DNA of 64,000 nt from Ipomoea triloba (lineage: Eukaryota; Streptophyta; Magnoliopsida; Solanales; Convolvulaceae), in assembly GCF_003576645.1 (NCBI RefSeq), contig NC_044927.1, positions 17,387,631 through 17,451,630 on the forward strand. Direction: 5' to 3'. Within the stretch, counting starts at the first letter, position 1; each line of letters opens with the position of its first letter. Below the pieces are notes generated by a model. It made no database searches. It was not told where the DNA came from and was given only the letters and a program-made list of their open reading frames with translations. A program made the position numbers and the translations under genes. This document shows, piece by piece, positions 35,628-47,337 of the stretch.

Positions 35628-36191
35628 ATGACGTCGCCTTCTGACATCGCCGATATTTGTGCTAATCTTACTCTAGCAGACGTTGGTGATGAAGATGTCT
35701 CCATTCAACTACAGAACGTTCTTGTGGAGCGGACAAATAATGAAGAGGAATACTATGCAGTGGGAAGACTGGTTACTGACAAACTAGTGAAGTTTCTTAC
35801 TTTCAGGATACCATGGCAAGTGTTTGGCGACCAGGCTGGGGAGTCACTATGCGTCAACTTCAACCACATCGATTTCTGATATGGTTTTATAATGAGGGGG
35901 ATATTGATCGTATACTAAACGATGGACCCTGGACATTTGAACAAAGCTTACTTGTTTTGCATACACTATAACCGAACGAGGATCCGGAGGATATTGCTCT
36001 TCAAAATGCAGAATTTTGGGTCCAGATTCACAATCTTCTCTTAGGTTTCAGGTACGTGTATCCATTGCTATCAATAAACCCTTAAAATAACAAATGAAGT
36101 TGAAAAAATATAACGGGGCATGGGAAATAATTGACTTCAGATATGAACGCCTTTCCACTTTTTGCTTTCACTATGGAATTATTGGACATGG
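35628..36191 (+). pseudogene. LINE ORF1 remnant (DUF4283 type)
   Basis: Plant L1-type ORF1 start: ATG 35628 (MTSPSDIADICANLTLADVG), then a one-base shift near 35810 into MASVWRPGWGVTMRQLQ, RILNDGPWTFEQSLLVL and FWVQIHNLLLGF, the DUF4283 core. After further damage it shows YERLSTFCFHYGIIGHG, the start of a CCHC zinc knuckle, where it is cut by the TRIM-like insertion at 36192. It would bind LINE RNA. Frameshifts and stops make it inactive. Confidence 0.8.
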
Positions 36192-36952
36192 TGTTGAGTG
36201 TCGGCCGGGTTAACCGAGTTCAGCCCCTACTCGATTCGAGACGTTGCACTGTGGCTTACCATGGAGGGATGTGGTTAAATGGTTAATGTCTATCTACTTA
36301 TCATCAATTGGTTTTAGTAGGATATGACGACGAAATAGCCAAGGAACTCTATGGTTAAGCGTGCTTGACTTCCGGCAGTCACAGGAGTAAGCATAGTGCA
36401 GCGCTGAGATCCATTAATTAGTATCAAAGCCGAGGTCACGGGTTCTAATTGATGGCGAGGCGAAAGTCGAGTCTAGTCCGAGGTGGGATGTGGGAGGTCA
36501 GGCCAAGTCTATGACGGGGATGATGGACGCGTAGGCTAAGGACCGAGTCAGGCATGCTGCGCAACTGGGTTTGGTGTTCGAAGGTTGTGGTAGGTGCTGG
36601 GAGGGAGATTGTTGGGCGTCGGCCGGGTTGGCCGAGTTCAGGCCCTACTCGATGGTTAATGTCCACCTACTTATCACCAATTGATTTTAAGTAGGATATG
36701 GCGACCAGATAGCTAAGGAACTCTATGGTTAAGCGTACAGAATTGGAAGGCTGCGCAATTGGGCTTAGTGTTCAAAGTTTGCGGCAGGTGCTGGGAGGAG
36801 GTTGGCCGAGTTCAACCCCTACTCGATTCGAGACGTGGCACTGTGGCTTACCATGGAGGAATGTGGTTAAATGGTTAATGTCCACCTACTTATCACCAAT
36901 TGGTTTTAAGTAGGATATGACGACCAGATAACCAAGGAACTCTATGGTTAAG
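36192..36952 (+). mobile_element. Cassandra-like TRIM with repeated LTRs
   Basis: LTR-like unit 1 spans 36192-36413 (TGTTGAGTGTCGGCCGGG ... GATCCA). It is followed by tagtatcaaagcc (36418-36430), a diverged tRNA-Met primer site, and an internal piece of about 180 bp ending in the purine run gggaggga. LTR unit 2 begins at 36610 (TGTTGGGCGTCGGCCGGG) and is followed by a shortened internal piece. A third partial LTR runs from about 36800 to 36952. Each LTR contains ggaactctatggttaagcgt, resembling the 5S rRNA internal control region (AACTCCGAAGTTAAGCGTGC); 5S-bearing LTRs are the hallmark of Cassandra TRIMs. It interrupts the LINE. Confidence 0.65.
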
Positions 36953-37240
36953 CGTACAGAATTAGATGACTCTAGCTTCAGGGAGTCCTGTAATGCGTAC
37001 TGAGGTGTGGAGGGAATCAAGTAATTCGAACCCGTCTGAGAAGGGAAAAGATGTAATGTAAGAAAATGCTACTGCAAGTGAACCTACTGAGAATAGTGTG
37101 ACACTATTTGTTGAACAGAAAAAACGCATGATGGGGAATGAAGATGCGTCCTTAAATACTGTGGCAGTGATGGATATTGAATTGGGTGGCTCAAAAAACG
37201 TTGATGTGACGGGTTTGGTTCAGCCAACTCGCCTAGGATT

Positions 37241-37660
37241 ATGAGTATTATATCATGGAATTGTCTGGGGCTTGACAACCCAACAACAATTTGAGTATTA
37301 GTGGATTTAATTCGCTCGAAGAGGCCAAAGTTGGTATTTTTGATGGAAACTTTTGTGAATAAACAGAAAATAGAATCAATTCGTGTTCAGTTGGGATACA
37401 GTAATATGTTAGTTGTTGATGCACAAGGTCATAGAGGAGGTTTAGTTTTACTTTGGGCCGATCATGTTGATATTGAGGTGACAAGTTATTCTCAAAACCA
37501 TATTGATGCTAGTGTTGTTCTGGATGCAGGAAGTCCAAAATGGTGTTTTACAGGCATTTATAGTTTCCTGGAAAGGCAAAGACGTCAAGAGTCATCGAAC
37601 ATGCTTAGAACCTTAATAGGTTTGAGCACTCTTCCTTGGATTGTGATGGGAGATTTCAAT
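37241..37660 (+). pseudogene. LINE ORF2 endonuclease domain, cut by Copia element A
   Basis: ATG 37241 begins MSIISWNCLGLDNP, the typical start of the plant LINE APE-type endonuclease. An in-frame TGA replaces a codon soon after. The frame then continues (37301 onward) with LVDLIRSKRPKLVFLMET, where the ET motif contributes the catalytic Glu, and ends with LSTLPWIVMGDFN, the conserved GDFN motif. The sequence breaks exactly there at the LTR boundary (37661). Probably the same LINE as the ORF1 remnant at 35628. Confidence 0.85.
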
Positions 37661-39318
37661 TGTTGGTCCCAAGGGGATGGGGTACAAGTCTAGAGGGGGG
37701 GGGGGTGAATAGACTTGTATAAGATTTTTGCAAATCTTTTTCGACCTCTCGTGTGTATTGGACTTAGGATGTTTAGGTCCGATACCTCACAAGATGAAGA
37801 CAAAGTTTTATGCGCAGCGGAAAAGTTATCCTCTTTTAATTTGCACGAGTTTGAGTTAGTTCGAGAGGTGTGGTTATATGCAGTGCAGTTCGAGAGATAG
37901 TTAGCGAGAGGTAAAAACAGAAAGTAAATGCGAGAGAGATTTTTAAGTGGTTCGGCCAACCCGCCTACGTTCACTCTTCTTCTAGAAACTCCCTAGAAGG
38001 ATTGCACTAAAACTTCCATTTTTAGTACAATATCGAGCGCTTGAGCTTTGATCACGAAGCCCGCCTCAAGCCTCAGGTTTTTCGCCCCGCTTCTTGTTAC
38101 TCCACCTCTCGAGCACTTGAGCTTTGATCACCATGCCCGCCTCAAGCCTCAGGATCTTCACAAGACAGCTCCCAGGTTACTCCGCCTCTTCTTGCCTTCT
38201 CCAAAGCAAGGTTGTTCCGGTTGTCACAGGTTGAGTGTAACAATCTCCAATCTGACCAAAAGCTTTCGTTGGATAATCTTCCTTGTAGTGCAGCTTCGGT
38301 CACCTTCTAGATGTGTAGTAGTTTAAGCTTTGTAACTCTCTCAAAACACTAAGATGTGTTTTCTCGCTGTTATGAATATCAAGTATGATATTCCAGATTA
38401 AGCACTTGCACTTTTGAACGTTTGAACTAGACACCTCTTATGATAGCTTGAATTTTTTTGAACTTCTCTGAATTTGTGTCTTCACGTCCTTATATATGAG
38501 AGTTGAGGAATAATTCCGTTGGAGGGAAAATTATTCCGTTTGAAATCTGTCTCCCATGCCGATCATGGGACTTGCATATATTTAGCATGTTTCATGGAGT
38601 GGTGGTCTTGTAACTTGAATCTTTTGTCTTGTAATGAATATCCCATATTCCACTATCTTGAGTCCATACTTCACTTACTTCTTTTGGTAAAAGTTACTCT
38701 TTTTATATTCCCATTGATCCTCGTTTTAGGGAATAAGACCGACCTCTGATTGGTGCATCTTCTATCCGTTGGTTGTGGAGTTCTGACGTGGCATCCACTT
38801 CCGGCTGTTCTATTTTCCCATAATACTCTGTCAGCACCTCCTTAATATTTTATCTCCATGATATTCTTTTTCTCCAAACTTAGATTACTTTATCTATGCG
38901 TGTTAACTGCCGTTCAGTTCATTGGAGAAGTGCTAGTCTATCGAGACAAAAAATTGATGTCTCGACTACTTGATGTCTCGATCTCATGTCTCGAACTGGA
39001 TTGATGTTTCGAGAGATTCCATCTCTCGAACTCTGCTTATGTCTCGAGACTTAGTTGATGTCTCGCAGACCCTTATTCCTCCAGTGATGTCTCGTGCCTT
39101 CTTCTGATCTATCTATAAGCTTACAACACGAAACTTCTAAGATGTTCAAACAAGTTCACCTTAAGCTTAAATAATTTCCGAGTTGAGCTCAATTACCCGG
39201 TTGTATTTTCGCTCTTAGTTTACTTGTCGAACTTACATATATTTCCTATCTATCGAGACTTAGGGGATTGAACATTACATTTGGTATCATCAAAACCTAT
39301 TACAGTATGTTCCTAACA
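37661..39318 (-). mobile_element. 3' LTR of Copia element A
   Basis: On the minus strand the LTR reads TGTTAGGAACATAC ... CCTTGGGACCAACA, 1,658 bp with TG...CA ends. It is the 3' LTR because the internal side carries a polypurine tract. It sits in the LINE GDFN codons; the left flank tcaat (37656-37660) should recur beyond the unseen 5' LTR. It contains a run of about eight tgtctcga words (38940-39100) and two 76-bp-spaced ttgagctttgatc units (38041, 38117). The family resembles Sirevirus-type elements by its g-rich end (about 37690) and aagggggaaat tract, which is inference. Confidence 0.9.
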
Positions 39319-39333
39319 ATTTCCCCCTTTTTG
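39319..39333 (-). other. Polypurine tract of Copia element A
   Basis: Minus-strand CAAAAAGGGGGAAAT directly abuts the 3' LTR; it is the plus-strand primer for reverse transcription and fixes element orientation. Confidence 0.85.
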
Positions 39334-39587
39334 GTGATGCCAACACTATACTTCCTTATATGGCTGATTTTCAAGAAAATATTAACTTTGATTTTATTTT
39401 CAGCGCATACGGTAAGTTTGACAAGGAAACTAATCTGCTAAAGCATGAAGTAAAAACTCATGCAACCCCCAGCAAAAGATATATATATTAAGATTAAGGG
39501 AATGTTTTACATGAAAAAGAACATTGCAGAAAAGTTAAAAGAAAACAAAGAACAACATAATCGAGAATGCATGTAGACGACGAGAGC

Positions 39588-42500
39588 TTACTGCTTGTTT
39601 GCTTTCCTCTTCTCGTTGATAGCTGCTCGTGTCTTGATGGGGTCTTTAGAGTTTACCAGATTTAGGTACTCATCCGATACATCAAGATGAAGGTAGTTGA
39701 TGAAGGCTTCACCTATGAAATCACCTTCGATTACCCCATCTCTCCACCATTCAATGCATTCTTGAGGAGTGAGACCGCTGTGAGAAGATAGGTCAGTTTT
39801 GGCAAGAAGACTTACTATGATTCCATTGAGATATTCTGTTGTGTCTTCTTTGAACCCTGATTTATAGTTTTTCATAAACTGCTCGTCCTTTTTCTCTTTT
39901 GCAGTTTGTTGTTCTAGCCTCTTCCTTTTTCTTTCTCGGTCTTCTTCTCTCCTCTTCTCCATTTCCATTGTACGCTGGACCCTTAGAAACTCCTGCCTCT
40001 TGGCTTCCTCCATTGCCTTGCTCATTATTTTTGGAACTTTTGGAGGAGGTCCAGTGGTCTTGCTGCCCTTTTCTTGCTGGCTGATGTCCCTCTTGATCCT
40101 TGATTCCCTTGATTTTCCCCCTTGTTGGCATCATCCATACGGGAAAGGAGAGTGGACATACCTTCAAAAAGCGTTTGAAGCTGGGCAGGTACTTGGTTCG
40201 ACAGGTCATCGAGTAGGGCTTTGATTACATCCTGTCGAAGTTCACTAGAGTTCTGGAAAGCTCGAAGTTCAGCTCTTAGTTCTGCAACTTCAGCTTTTGC
40301 TCCTGCAGCTTCTGCTCGAGCTTCTGCAGCCTCATTTGCGGCTCGTCTTGCTGCATCTTCAGCCCATACTGCTTGTTCGAGAAGTTCTGCATGACTGGCT
40401 TGGGATTCACTTGTACCAGCAGGAAGTTCTGCATGACTGGCTTGGGATTCACTTGTACCAGCAGCAGGCATTGATGCGTTGCGAAGGGATTCACTTGTAC
40501 CAGCAGCAGGCATTGATGCGTTGCGAATAACAGTGAGTATGCGCTCAATTTGAGCCATCTTCTAAGATTGATCGGCCATGAATTGGCGCATCTCGCCAAT
40601 GAAAGCTTCTTCGGCTTGTCGATCATAGTCAGAAGGAGGAGTAGCACCTTTAGTCGGAGGGGACTTGGGTGCTTCCAGAATTCCACCCATGATTTGCAAC
40701 TGTGAGTCCTCCTCTCGATTGTGTGTCTGAGGATCAGCAGGGACACTGGGATCAGAGCTTGAAGGTAGCTCCATATCAGGCGCTTCCCGGTTTCCACCTG
40801 AGGGATGGATCACTTCGCGCTCATCACCTCTCGAACCTGGAACCTCACTTTCAGCAACTGGTGGGATTGGATCAGCTAAGGAAGGAACTTCTGTATTGGA
40901 TGCTTCCCGGTTTCCATCCAATTGAAGATCCTCCTCAGTGGTACCTCTCGAACCAGAGCTGGGAACTTGATCATCTGCCGGAGGGATCGGATTTGAGGGA
41001 GGAGGTTGTGCATCGATAGGTGCTTCCCGGTTTCCACCATTGATGGGAACATCTTCCCCCTCAGTACCTCTCGAACCAGCAGGACCTGAAACTGTCTGCT
41101 CTCGTTGCTCATCCGGCTGCACTTCAGTCTGCTCAGGTGAATCAGGAATCACGATGGTTTTAGGAGCAGCTGGTGCACTCCACCTTTGTCTATCAACCAT
41201 CCTGGCTGCAAAGGTTGATGCGGTGTCATCTGGTAGCAGGAATGGTGACGGCAGCTCCATGTAAATTGGAAAGCCCTGGCAGTGTGAGCAACGGAATTTC
41301 ACCCTCTCAAACTGTCTGTGCTTCGTCGGTGTCAACCGAGGGTGTGGACTCAGGAGCTGGCAGAAGTAGGACTGAGTTGGGTTCTGCCTCAAGTGCTTCA
41401 GAGGTCTCGGATTCACCTCTCGAAGCTGCTACCTGTTCGTCCAGAGCAGAGTCACTTACTTGGGACAAAGGGATTGCTGCCGTTGCAATTGGATTTTCTG
41501 GATCATCTCTTGCAACCCCTGAGGTTTCCCCTGGACCTCTCGTATCCTCTACATTCTGTCCCAAGGATAGAGCAGTGGCGAGCCTGATGTCTTCTTGGTA
41601 CTTTGCCTCTATTTCAGGATCCACTTCAGGCTCGTTCTCTTGGTCATCAGCAGCTATGCCCTTGCCTTTGTCAGATCGTCCAAGATTCCTCTTGGACACA
41701 TACATTTCATGGGCTAGGTCTTGAAGTTCATTGGCTGGGATCTCGATAAGATTTAGCCAGTTCAAAGCAAAGATTTCCTCAGCCTCCATAACTGCTGCCT
41801 GAGCTACCAGTTGGTTATAGGGACCTGCTCTCCAATTGATCCATCGAAGCACTCTGGAGAGATCATCCAAGTGTAAATCTGTTTCAGCACAAGAATTCAA
41901 CTAAGCAGCTACTTCTCTTTCCGTCTCAATTTGTCCAGCAGATTGATCCTCCATAATATGTGCATCTTGCACAGTCTGTNTTGGGATTCACTTGTACCAG
42001 CAGCAGGCATTGATGCGTTGCGAATAACAGTGAGTATGCGCTCAATTTGAGCCATCTTCTAAGATTGATCGGCCATGAATTGGCGCATCTCGCCAATGAA
42101 AGCTTCTTCGGCTTGTCGATCATAGTCAGAAGGAGGAGTAGCACCTTTAGTCGGAGGGGACTTGGGTGCTTCCAGAATTCCACCCATGATTTGCAACTGT
42201 GAGTCCTCCTCTCGATTGTGTGTCTGAGGATCAGCAGGGACACTGGGATCAGAGCTTGAAGGTAGCTCCATATCAGGCGCTTCCCGGTTTCCACCTGAGG
42301 GATGGATCACTTCGCGCTCATCACCTCTCGAACCTGGAACCTCACTTTCAGCAACTGGTGGGATTGGATCAGCTAAGGAAGGAACTTCTGTATTGGATGC
42401 TTCCCGGTTTCCATCCAATTGAAGATCCTCCTCAGTGGTACCTCTCGAACCAGAGCTGGGAACTTGATCATCTGCCGGAGGGATCGGATTTGAGGGAGGA

Positions 42501-45500
42501 GGTTGTGCATCGATAGGTGCTTCCCGGTTTCCACCATTGATGGGAACATCTTCCCCCTCAGTACCTCTCGAACCAGCAGGACCTGAAACTGTCTGCTCTC
42601 GTTGCTCATCCGGCTGCACTTCAGTCTGCTCAGGTGAATCAGGAATCACGATGGTTTTAGGAGCAGCTGGTGCACTCCACCTTTGTCTATCAACCATCCT
42701 GGCTGCAAAGGTTGATGCGGTGTCATCTGGTAGCAGGAATGGTGACGGCAGCTCCATGTAAATTGGAAAGCCCTGGCAGTGTGAGCAACGGAATTTCACC
42801 CTCTCAAACTGTCTGTGCTTCGTCGGTGTCAACCGAGGGTGTGGACTCAGGAGCTGGCAGAAGTAGGACTGAGTTGGGTTCTGCCTCAAGTGCTTCAGAG
42901 GTCTCGGATTCACCTCTCGAAGCTGCTACCTGTTCGTCCAGAGCAGAGTCACTTACTTGGGACAAAGGGATTGCTGCCGTTGCAATTGGATTTTCTGGAT
43001 CATCTCTTGCAACCCCTGAGGTTTCCCCTGGACCTCTCGTATCCTCTACATTCTGTCCCAAGGATAGAGCAGTGGCGAGCCTGATGTCTTCTTGGTACTT
43101 TGCCTCTATTTCAGGATCCACTTCAGGCTCGTTCTCTTGGTCATCAGCAGCTATGCCCTTGCCTTTGTCAGATCGTCCAAGATTCCTCTTGGACACATAC
43201 ATTTCATGGGCTAGGTCTTGAAGTTCATTGGCTGGGATCTCGATAAGATTTAGCCAGTTCAAAGCAAAGATTTCCTCAGCCTCCATAACTGCTGCCTGAG
43301 CTACCAGTTGGTTATAGGGACCTGCTCTCCAATTGATCCATCGAAGCACTCTGGAGAGATCATCCAAGTGTAAATCTGTTTCAGCACAAGAATTCAACTA
43401 AGCAGCTACTTCTCTTTCCGTCTCAATTTGTCCAGCAGATTGATCCTCCATAATATGTGCATCTTGCACAGTCTGTTCACTGATCTCTCGGCCCTGACTA
43501 GAGAGATCATCACCTGTCTCCACATCCGCTATCACTCTGGCAATAGATCCTTCGACTTGAGCAGATTCAGTGGGTGTCAACTTCACATTATGAGCACTTT
43601 GCACTGGGTCCCTGACCACAGTGCCCTGATCATCAGCAGCAGTTACCACTGTGTTGTCTTGGTCTTCAACTGCTGGAACTGCTATCTCTTGAACCACCTC
43701 TCGTGGTTCCTCAACATCTCTCTGCACTGGATCACTGATCCCAGTGCCTTCAAANTTGGGATTCACTTGTACCAGCAGCAGGCATTGATGCGTTGCGAAT
43801 AACAGTGAGTATGCGCTCAATTTGAGCCATCTTCTAAGATTGATCGGCCATGAATTGGCGCATCTCGCCAATGAAAGCTTCTTCGGCTTGTCGATCATAG
43901 TCAGAAGGAGGAGTAGCACCTTTAGTCGGAGGGGACTTGGGTGCTTCCAGAATTCCACCCATGATTTGCAACTGTGAGTCCTCCTCTCGATTGTGTGTCT
44001 GAGGATCAGCAGGGACACTGGGATCAGAGCTTGAAGGTAGCTCCATATCAGGCGCTTCCCGGTTTCCACCTGAGGGATGGATCACTTCGCGCTCATCACC
44101 TCTCGAACCTGGAACCTCACTTTCAGCAACTGGTGGGATTGGATCAGCTAAGGAAGGAACTTCTGTATTGGATGCTTCCCGGTTTCCATCCAATTGAAGA
44201 TCCTCCTCAGTGGTACCTCTCGAACCAGAGCTGGGAACTTGATCATCTGCCGGAGGGATCGGATTTGAGGGAGGAGGTTGTGCATCGATAGGTGCTTCCC
44301 GGTTTCCACCATTGATGGGAACATCTTCCCCCTCAGTACCTCTCGAACCAGCAGGACCTGAAACTGTCTGCTCTCGTTGCTCATCCGGCTGCACTTCAGT
44401 CTGCTCAGGTGAATCAGGAATCACGATGGTTTTAGGAGCAGCTGGTGCACTCCACCTTTGTCTATCAACCATCCTGGCTGCAAAGGTTGATGCGGTGTCA
44501 TCTGGTAGCAGGAATGGTGACGGCAGCTCCATGTAAATTGGAAAGCCCTGGCAGTGTGAGCAACGGAATTTCACCCTCTCAAACTGTCTGTGCTTCGTCG
44601 GTGTCAACCGAGGGTGTGGACTCAGGAGCTGGCAGAAGTAGGACTGAGTTGGGTTCTGCCTCAAGTGCTTCAGAGGTCTCGGATTCACCTCTCGAAGCTG
44701 CTACCTGTTCGTCCAGAGCAGAGTCACTTACTTGGGACAAAGGGATTGCTGCCGTTGCAATTGGATTTTCTGGATCATCTCTTGCAACCCCTGAGGTTTC
44801 CCCTGGACCTCTCGTATCCTCTACATTCTGTCCCAAGGATAGAGCAGTGGCGAGCCTGATGTCTTCTTGGTACTTTGCCTCTATTTCAGGATCCACTTCA
44901 GGCTCGTTCTCTTGGTCATCAGCAGCTATGCCCTTGCCTTTGTCAGATCGTCCAAGATTCCTCTTGGACACATACATTTCATGGGCTAGGTCTTGAAGTT
45001 CATTGGCTGGGATCTCGATAAGATTTAGCCAGTTCAAAGCAAAGATTTCCTCAGCCTCCATAACTGCTGCCTGAGCTACCAGTTGGTTATAGGGACCTGC
45101 TCTCCAATTGATCCATCGAAGCACTCTGGAGAGATCATCCAAGTGTAAATCTGTTTCAGCACAAGAATTCAACTAAGCAGCTACTTCTCTTTCCGTCTCA
45201 ATTTGTCCAGCAGATTGATCCTCCATAATATGTGCATCTTGCACAGTCTGTTCACTGATCTCTCGGCCCTGACTAGAGAGATCATCACCTGTCTCCACAT
45301 CCGCTATCACTCTGGCAATAGATCCTTCGACTTGAGCAGATTCAGTGGGTGTCAACTTCACATTATGAGCACTTTGCACTGGGTCCCTGACCACAGTGCC
45401 CTGATCATCAGCAGCAGTTACCACTGTGTTGTCTTGGTCTTCAACTGCTGGAACTGCTATCTCTTGAACCACCTCTCGTGGTTCCTCAACATCTCTCTGC

Positions 45501-46698
45501 ACTGGATCACTGATCCCAGTGCCTTCAAACTCTCGAGTCTCCTCTCGAGACATATCCACAGATTCATCAGCATCACCAGCACCATCAATATTCAGATCAA
45601 CAACAATTTCACCCGAGATGGACCTGGTAGGGGGCACTCTCTCAACCTCAGCGGCCATTGTAGCCTGAGGTTCCCCCTGGGCTTGTGCCCTGTCCTCAAA
45701 CGGTACTGGAATCACAAAGGGTGTCACTTCTCGAGTCTTGGTGACAGCATTTGAATTGGCTTTCTTAGCCCTTTTTGGCAAAACAACCCTCTTAATCAGT
45801 ACACCTAGTGGTGTATCATCAGAATCCTCTTCCTCAGATTGGGCTTTCCTTTTGCCTTTTCCCTTAGGCTTTGAGGGAGAGGGTGCAAGCTTCACACCCT
45901 TAGACATTGGAGCCTGAGATTTCGTCCTACCCATATAGGTATTTCGATGAATCTCTCTCCCTTCCCTCAACTGCAAACCCTTTAAACTTAGTAAATACTG
46001 AACAACAAAGCCGAAACCAACCTTTTTACTGATCGACTGGTTGGTGTTTGAAACTGAGCCTTGCACTTGTAGTTTTAGGAAGTTGAAGATGATGTGCGCC
46101 CAGTCCATTTGAACGTTGTTCCAGATGGCATGGAGGATTTTGAAGATGTCCAGATTTATCTCATCGGTTCCGACACCTTGCTGAGGATGAACTTCATGAT
46201 GAGGTCAGCTGCAATTGCAAACCTTTCCTTCAAATGGAACTTGCATAGAGCAGAGGTTGCACTGGACGGAGCAGTCTCCAATCGAATTTTGTCCCAGAAG
46301 GCTTGCTTGTCTAGGCTATAATCCGAGAGGTGCTTGACTGCCTCCTCTGATGCAGTAAAGTCGAATGCAGCCCTTAGGTCACCCACGGAGGTCGTGATGT
46401 CAATCTCATTGAATCGGTTCTCAATCTTGCCCTTTGTGACCTTAGCATTCGCGAACCATTCGGTGAAGTCGAGGTCGTGGATGGTTTGATAATCATGAGT
46501 CATATATTTCATGAGCCCGGCCTTCTCGAACTTCTTCAGGACTTTCTCTGCTAGCTTCGGGTTCGTCGAGTGGTTGACAAAACCTTCTCTGTCAAGGATG
46601 CTCCCCGCCTTGACCTGCTTGATGAGAGTTCGAATGTGGGCCAACTCTCTCTGGTAAGCATCGAAAGATGAGGTTGATGGTGATGATTCGGACGCCAT
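39588..46698 (-). pseudogene. Large accessory ORF of Copia element A (plant transposon-domain, coiled-coil)
   Basis: Lies 3' of pol in sense, where Sireviruses carry env-like ORFs. It begins at ATG 46698 (MASESSPSTSSFDAYQREL), runs 180 codons (MTHDYQTIHDLDFTEWF, FHLKERFAIAADLIMKFIL), then shifts frame. 46108-45173 continues with MDWAHIIFNFLKLQVQG and REGREIHRNTYMGRTKSQ and a Lys/Glu-rich linker. After an in-frame TAG, 45172-44579 has SRVLRWINWRAGPYNQL and EEIFALNWLNLIEI. Later come GSRG-rich low-complexity sequence, an Ala/Glu coiled coil (40525-40210), and a basic coiled coil plus C-terminal domain (40025-39588, SSHSGLTPQECIEWWRDG). Discounting two false repeats the gene is about 1,280 codons. 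The N-terminal half resembles proteins annotated in plants as putative plant transposon protein; function unknown. Several stops and shifts make this copy defective, at different places from copy B. Confidence 0.65.
40442..45530. repeat. Threefold direct repeat of 1.5-1.8 kb separated by single Ns
   Basis: The sequence after each N (41981 and 43756) restarts at the position equivalent to 40442, and each successive copy reads further before its N (ending gcacagtctgt, then ccttcaaa; the third continues uninterrupted). Offsets are 1,497 and 1,775 bp. The copies look identical apart from a 42-bp microduplication (about 40486-40527) in the first. This pattern is what unmerged overlapping contigs give. 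Confidence 0.85.
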
Positions 46699-46803
46699 CG
46701 TTGAAAGCTTGATGTTTTGGAGGGAATGTGTACAGTGTTTGGAATTTGGGGATTTTAGGTATTCGGTTTTGAGCTTGAATCCGGGTAAAGAAGATGGGTT
46801 TGG

Positions 46804-46812
46804 CTTTTATAT
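46804..46812 (-). promoter_or_regulatory. TATA-like box upstream of the large accessory ORF (copy A)
   Basis: Minus-strand ATATAAAAG in the context caagATATAAAAGcc, about 106 bp upstream of ATG 46698. The same sequence and spacing occur in copy B (61257-61265). The start codon context is tcaacgATGGCG, and tcaacaATGGCG in copy B, close to the plant optimum. Confidence 0.6.
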
Positions 46813-46819
46813 CTTGTGG

Positions 46820-47337
46820 ATTTGGGTCGGATATATGGGTAGGGTTGAGAGTGTAACCCGAATTAGGATCCCGGTTGATTTAAATGAATTGAAAGGTCAG
46901 AAAGACCCTTCTATAACGGTTATGTGCATATGATATGGTGATCGTATTTTTGGGAAAGAGTGTGACGGTTTAGGGCGAGAAAGTGGGGTTATAAAATAAG
47001 ATAACTTTATAAGCATGCTCCCACTAAACACGATAGCGCCCTTAAAAATTGGAAAACCGTCAGTAACCGAAGACCACATGGCTAACATTAATTTCCAAAT
47101 TAGCCGTTCCACATATATCCGTTGAATACATCAGTTTCACCTTTCGAAGGTGAACACTTGGCTGTACTAGTTTAAGGATCTTCCCCCTGAGTTATTGATC
47201 CCTAAACCTCCTTATTCCTCCGTCTTGACTTGGTTGAACCTATGGCAACATATTCAAGTGGTTAAGGATCTCCCCCCTGAGTGATTGATCCCTAACCCTC
47301 CTTATTCCTCCGTCTTTGAGATACATATAGAATCAGT
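46820..47337. other. Spacer between the two accessory genes of element A, left part
   Basis: Non-coding. It contains one ataagataactttataagcatgctcccacta unit, tandemly triplicated in element B, and two copies of ttaaggatc-ttccccctgagt with ctccttattcctccgtctt. It ends at the target duplication tcagt (47333-47337) of the solo LTR. Confidence 0.6.

Noticed and set aside
36310..36420. A functional 5S rRNA gene
   Set aside because: Only a 5S-like internal block is present, inside LTR-like repeats next to a tRNA-Met primer site, so a TRIM element explains it better.
37301..37693. C-terminal residues CWSQGDGVQV of the LINE ORF
   Set aside because: They come from the inserted LTR; the genuine LINE sequence ends at GDFN.
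40297..45754. Long plus-strand ORFs across the accessory region (for example 41173-41724, 45203-45754)
   Set aside because: They lie opposite the accessory gene and have Ser/Cys/Leu-biased translations that mirror its Glu/Arg/Ala-rich codons, so they are antisense shadows.
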